64,000 nt of DNA, from positions 412,032-476,031 of the forward strand of contig NZ_JAKFUM010000007.1 of assembly GCF_021732705.1 (NCBI RefSeq), read 5' to 3'. The notes beneath the pieces are model-generated. The model ran no database searches and was not told where the DNA came from. It saw nothing but the letters and a program-made list of their open reading frames with translations. A program made the translations under genes and the position numbers. Source of the DNA: Nevskia sp. (GTDB taxonomy: Bacteria; Pseudomonadota; Gammaproteobacteria; Nevskiales; Nevskiaceae). Shown here piece after piece: positions 62,957 through 64,000 of the stretch (the first letter of the stretch is position 1; each line of letters begins with the position of its first letter).

Positions 62957-63622
62957 GTCTGCTACCGCCGCTTCGAATCCCGCGCTCGTGTTTCCGTCGC
63001 ACCCATCAAAAAGCCCCATTCAAGGGGCTACAGGCCTTCCCGGCTGATCACCGGCGTCCGGGATCGCCCCCCAGCGGCTGCTGCCGCTTCGAATCCCGCG
63101 CTCATGTTTCCGTCGCACCCATCAAAAAGCCCCATTCAAGGGGCTACGGGCTTTCCCGGCTGAACACCGGCGTCCGGGATCGACCCCCAGCGGCTGCCGC
63201 CGCTTCGAATTCCGCTCTCATGTTTCCGTCGCACAAAACAAAAAAGTCCCATTCAAGGGGCTACGGGCTTTCCCGGCTGAACACCGGCGTCCGGGATCGA
63301 CACCCAGCGGCTGCCGCCGCTTCGAATCCCGCTCTCATGTTTCCGTCGCACCAATCGAAAAGCCCCGTTCAAGGGGCTACGGGCTTTCCCGGCTGAACAC
63401 CGGCGTCCGGGATCGACCTCCAGCGGCTGCCGCCGCTTCGAATCCCGCTCTCATGTTTCCGTCGCACAAAACAAAAAGCCCCATTCAAGGAGCTACGGGC
63501 TTTCTAGGCTGCCTACCGGCGTCCGGGATCGACCCCCAGCGGCTGCCGCCGCTTCGAATCCCGCTCTCATGTTTCCGTCGCACAAAACAAAAAGCCCCAT
63601 TCAAGGGGCTTTTTGTTTTGTG
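62957..63622. repeat. Tandem array of six ~116-bp units carrying a tRNA-like 3' fragment and a terminator-like hairpin
   Basis: The word TTTCCGTCGCAC recurs at 62991, 63107, 63223, 63340, 63457 and 63571, giving a period of 114-117 bp. Each unit carries TTCGAATCCCGC followed by (G/T)CTC, then the TTTCCGTCGCAC word. An A-rich stretch follows and a GCCCC-ATTCAA-GGGGC hairpin. The remaining 70 or so bases are GC-rich (GGCGTCCGGGATCG, CAGCGGCTGCCGCCGC). In copies 3-6 the string TTCGAATCCCGCTCTC is 16 nt identical to the T-arm/acceptor end of the adjacent tRNA-Ser, read on the opposite strand. Copies nearer the tRNA match it better. The last copy merges into the tRNA terminator palindrome. Unit lengths are not multiples of three, so the array is not coding. 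Confidence 0.92.
63581..63622 (-). terminator. Perfect palindromic terminator of tRNA-Ser
   Basis: CACAAAACAAAAAGCCCC and its exact inverse flank a 6-nt loop, an 18-bp perfect stem that starts right after the CCA end of the tRNA. On the minus strand GGGGC is followed by TTTTTGTTTT, a good intrinsic terminator. By symmetry it can also act on plus-strand transcripts. Confidence 0.9.
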
Positions 63623-63714
63623 TGGCGGAGAGAGCGGGATTCGAACCCGCGATACGGTTTGACCCGTATACACGCTTTCCAGGCGTGCTCCTTCAACCGC
63701 TCGGACACCTCTCC
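63623..63714 (-). tRNA. tRNA-Ser (anticodon GGA)
   Basis: On the minus strand the sequence folds as a class II tRNA. The acceptor GGAGAGG pairs with TCTCTCC. The anticodon stem-loop is CACGC-CTGGAAA-GCGTG with anticodon GGA (reads UCC/UCU). A long variable arm (TACGGGTCAAACCGTA) is typical of serine tRNAs, and the T-arm is GCGGG-TTCGAAT-CCCGC. The discriminator base is G, and CCA is encoded. The terminator begins at once after CCA. Confidence 0.97.
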
Positions 63715-63812
63715 GTGTCGTGCTGCTTGGCCGCGCATTCTAGCGAAATCGGCGCGGCCTTGTGCCGGTTTCAGGCGAATTCGAGGCGAATTCGCGACCG
63801 ATCGCGGCGGAT

Positions 63813-64000
63813 TTACTTGGTTGCGTCGCTCGATGGCGGGATCGGCGGCGGCTGATCAAGACAGTAGATGCGCTTCTTGTTCTTGTTCGCAGGGTCCGGC
63901 GCGTAGAAGCCGTAGGTCAGGGATTGGGCCTTGGTTTCCGGCACCTTCAGCGCGGTGGACGGCGCCGGCAGCGTCATGCCTTCCGGCACGACGATCGGCG
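63813..64000 (-). CDS. C-terminal end of an unidentified protein (cut by window edge)
   Basis: The last 61-62 residues of a minus-strand gene are visible, ending with TAA at 63813-63815. The fragment reads through PAPSTALKVPETKAQSLTYG and FYAPDPANKNKKRIYCLDQP to a proline-rich end (PPIPPSSDATK). It has one cysteine and no membrane segment. The sequence could be an envelope or lipoprotein tail, but that is only an impression; I do not recognise the family. Codon use matches the surrounding chromosome. The tRNA-Ser gene lies downstream on the same strand. Confidence 0.6.
   Translation of the reverse strand, partial: PIVVPEGMTLPAPSTALKVPETKAQSLTYGFYAPDPANKNKKRIYCLDQPPPIPPSSDATK

Noticed and set aside
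62960..63622. Possible CRISPR array
   Set aside because: The repeated unit is the full ~116 bp with no unique spacers and no cas genes nearby; it is a plain tandem repeat.
62923..63662. Open frames running through the tandem repeats, giving repeated peptides
   Set aside because: The period of 114-117 bp is mostly not divisible by three, so the frame changes from unit to unit, and there is no conserved start or ribosome site.

Overview
The window is about 64 kb of GC-rich, densely coding chromosome from a gammaproteobacterium. Gene order supports this: glnD-map-rpsB-tsf-pyrH-frr-uppS-cdsA-rseP-bamA-skp-lpxD-fabZ-lpxA-lpxB-rnhB-dnaE-accA-tilS-pyrG-kdsA-eno-ftsB-ispD and surE-pcm-dedA-nlpD. The arrangement resembles Xanthomonadales/Nevskiales-type genomes. 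The placement is inferred from synteny and protein style only; there is no rRNA here. I found no transposase, integrase, phage module or CRISPR array.

Region by region. (1) 1-4.5 kb, minus strand: alaC-hom-thrC-recJ, an amino-acid operon with a large imperfect inverted repeat between hom and thrC. Its threonine synthase carries a cysteine-rich insert. (2) 4.8-8.7 kb, plus: an exported peroxiredoxin, a TonB-dependent receptor and a small exported protein with a TonB-C-like tail. (3) 9-12 kb, minus: surE-pcm-dedA-nlpD, not followed by rpoS. (4) 12-15.1 kb, plus: an Smr protein coupled to a large SLOG-like/TPR/class III cyclase protein, sitting where ispF-truD are often found. (5) 15.1-43.1 kb, minus: ispD, ftsB and eno; then kdsA, pyrG, tilS, accA, dnaE, rnhB, the lipid A genes, the Bam/Skp/RseP envelope genes, cdsA, uppS, frr, pyrH, tsf and rpsB. 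A secreted M4 protease gene on the opposite strand interrupts the usual kdsA-eno pair, and dxr is missing between cdsA and rseP. (6) 43.3-47.7 kb, plus: map-glnD-dapD.

(7) 48.4-51.6 kb, plus: a three-gene cluster of a GTP cyclohydrolase II-like protein (URC1), a DUF1688 protein (URC4) and uracil phosphoribosyltransferase (upp/URC6). This is the core of the URC uracil-catabolism route and the most coherent accessory pathway in the window. (8) 51.6-52.5 kb: a visibly AT-richer segment with one orphan membrane-protein gene. (9) 52.6-61.9 kb: dapE with a YheT-like hydrolase and a small protein; then, on the minus strand, an SDR, a secreted hydrolase and a tetR-MFP-RND efflux locus with candidate operators. 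(10) 62.2-64 kb: a YceI protein, then a tandem array of about 116-bp units that contain a tRNA-like 3' fragment plus a terminator hairpin, ending at a tRNA-Ser(GGA) gene, and finally a truncated CDS.

The best candidates for further work are the tRNA-Ser-linked repeat array, the URC cluster, the SLOG-like/TPR/cyclase protein, and the cysteine insert in ThrC. Large open frames on the strand opposite most genes are a by-product of high GC and were not annotated.
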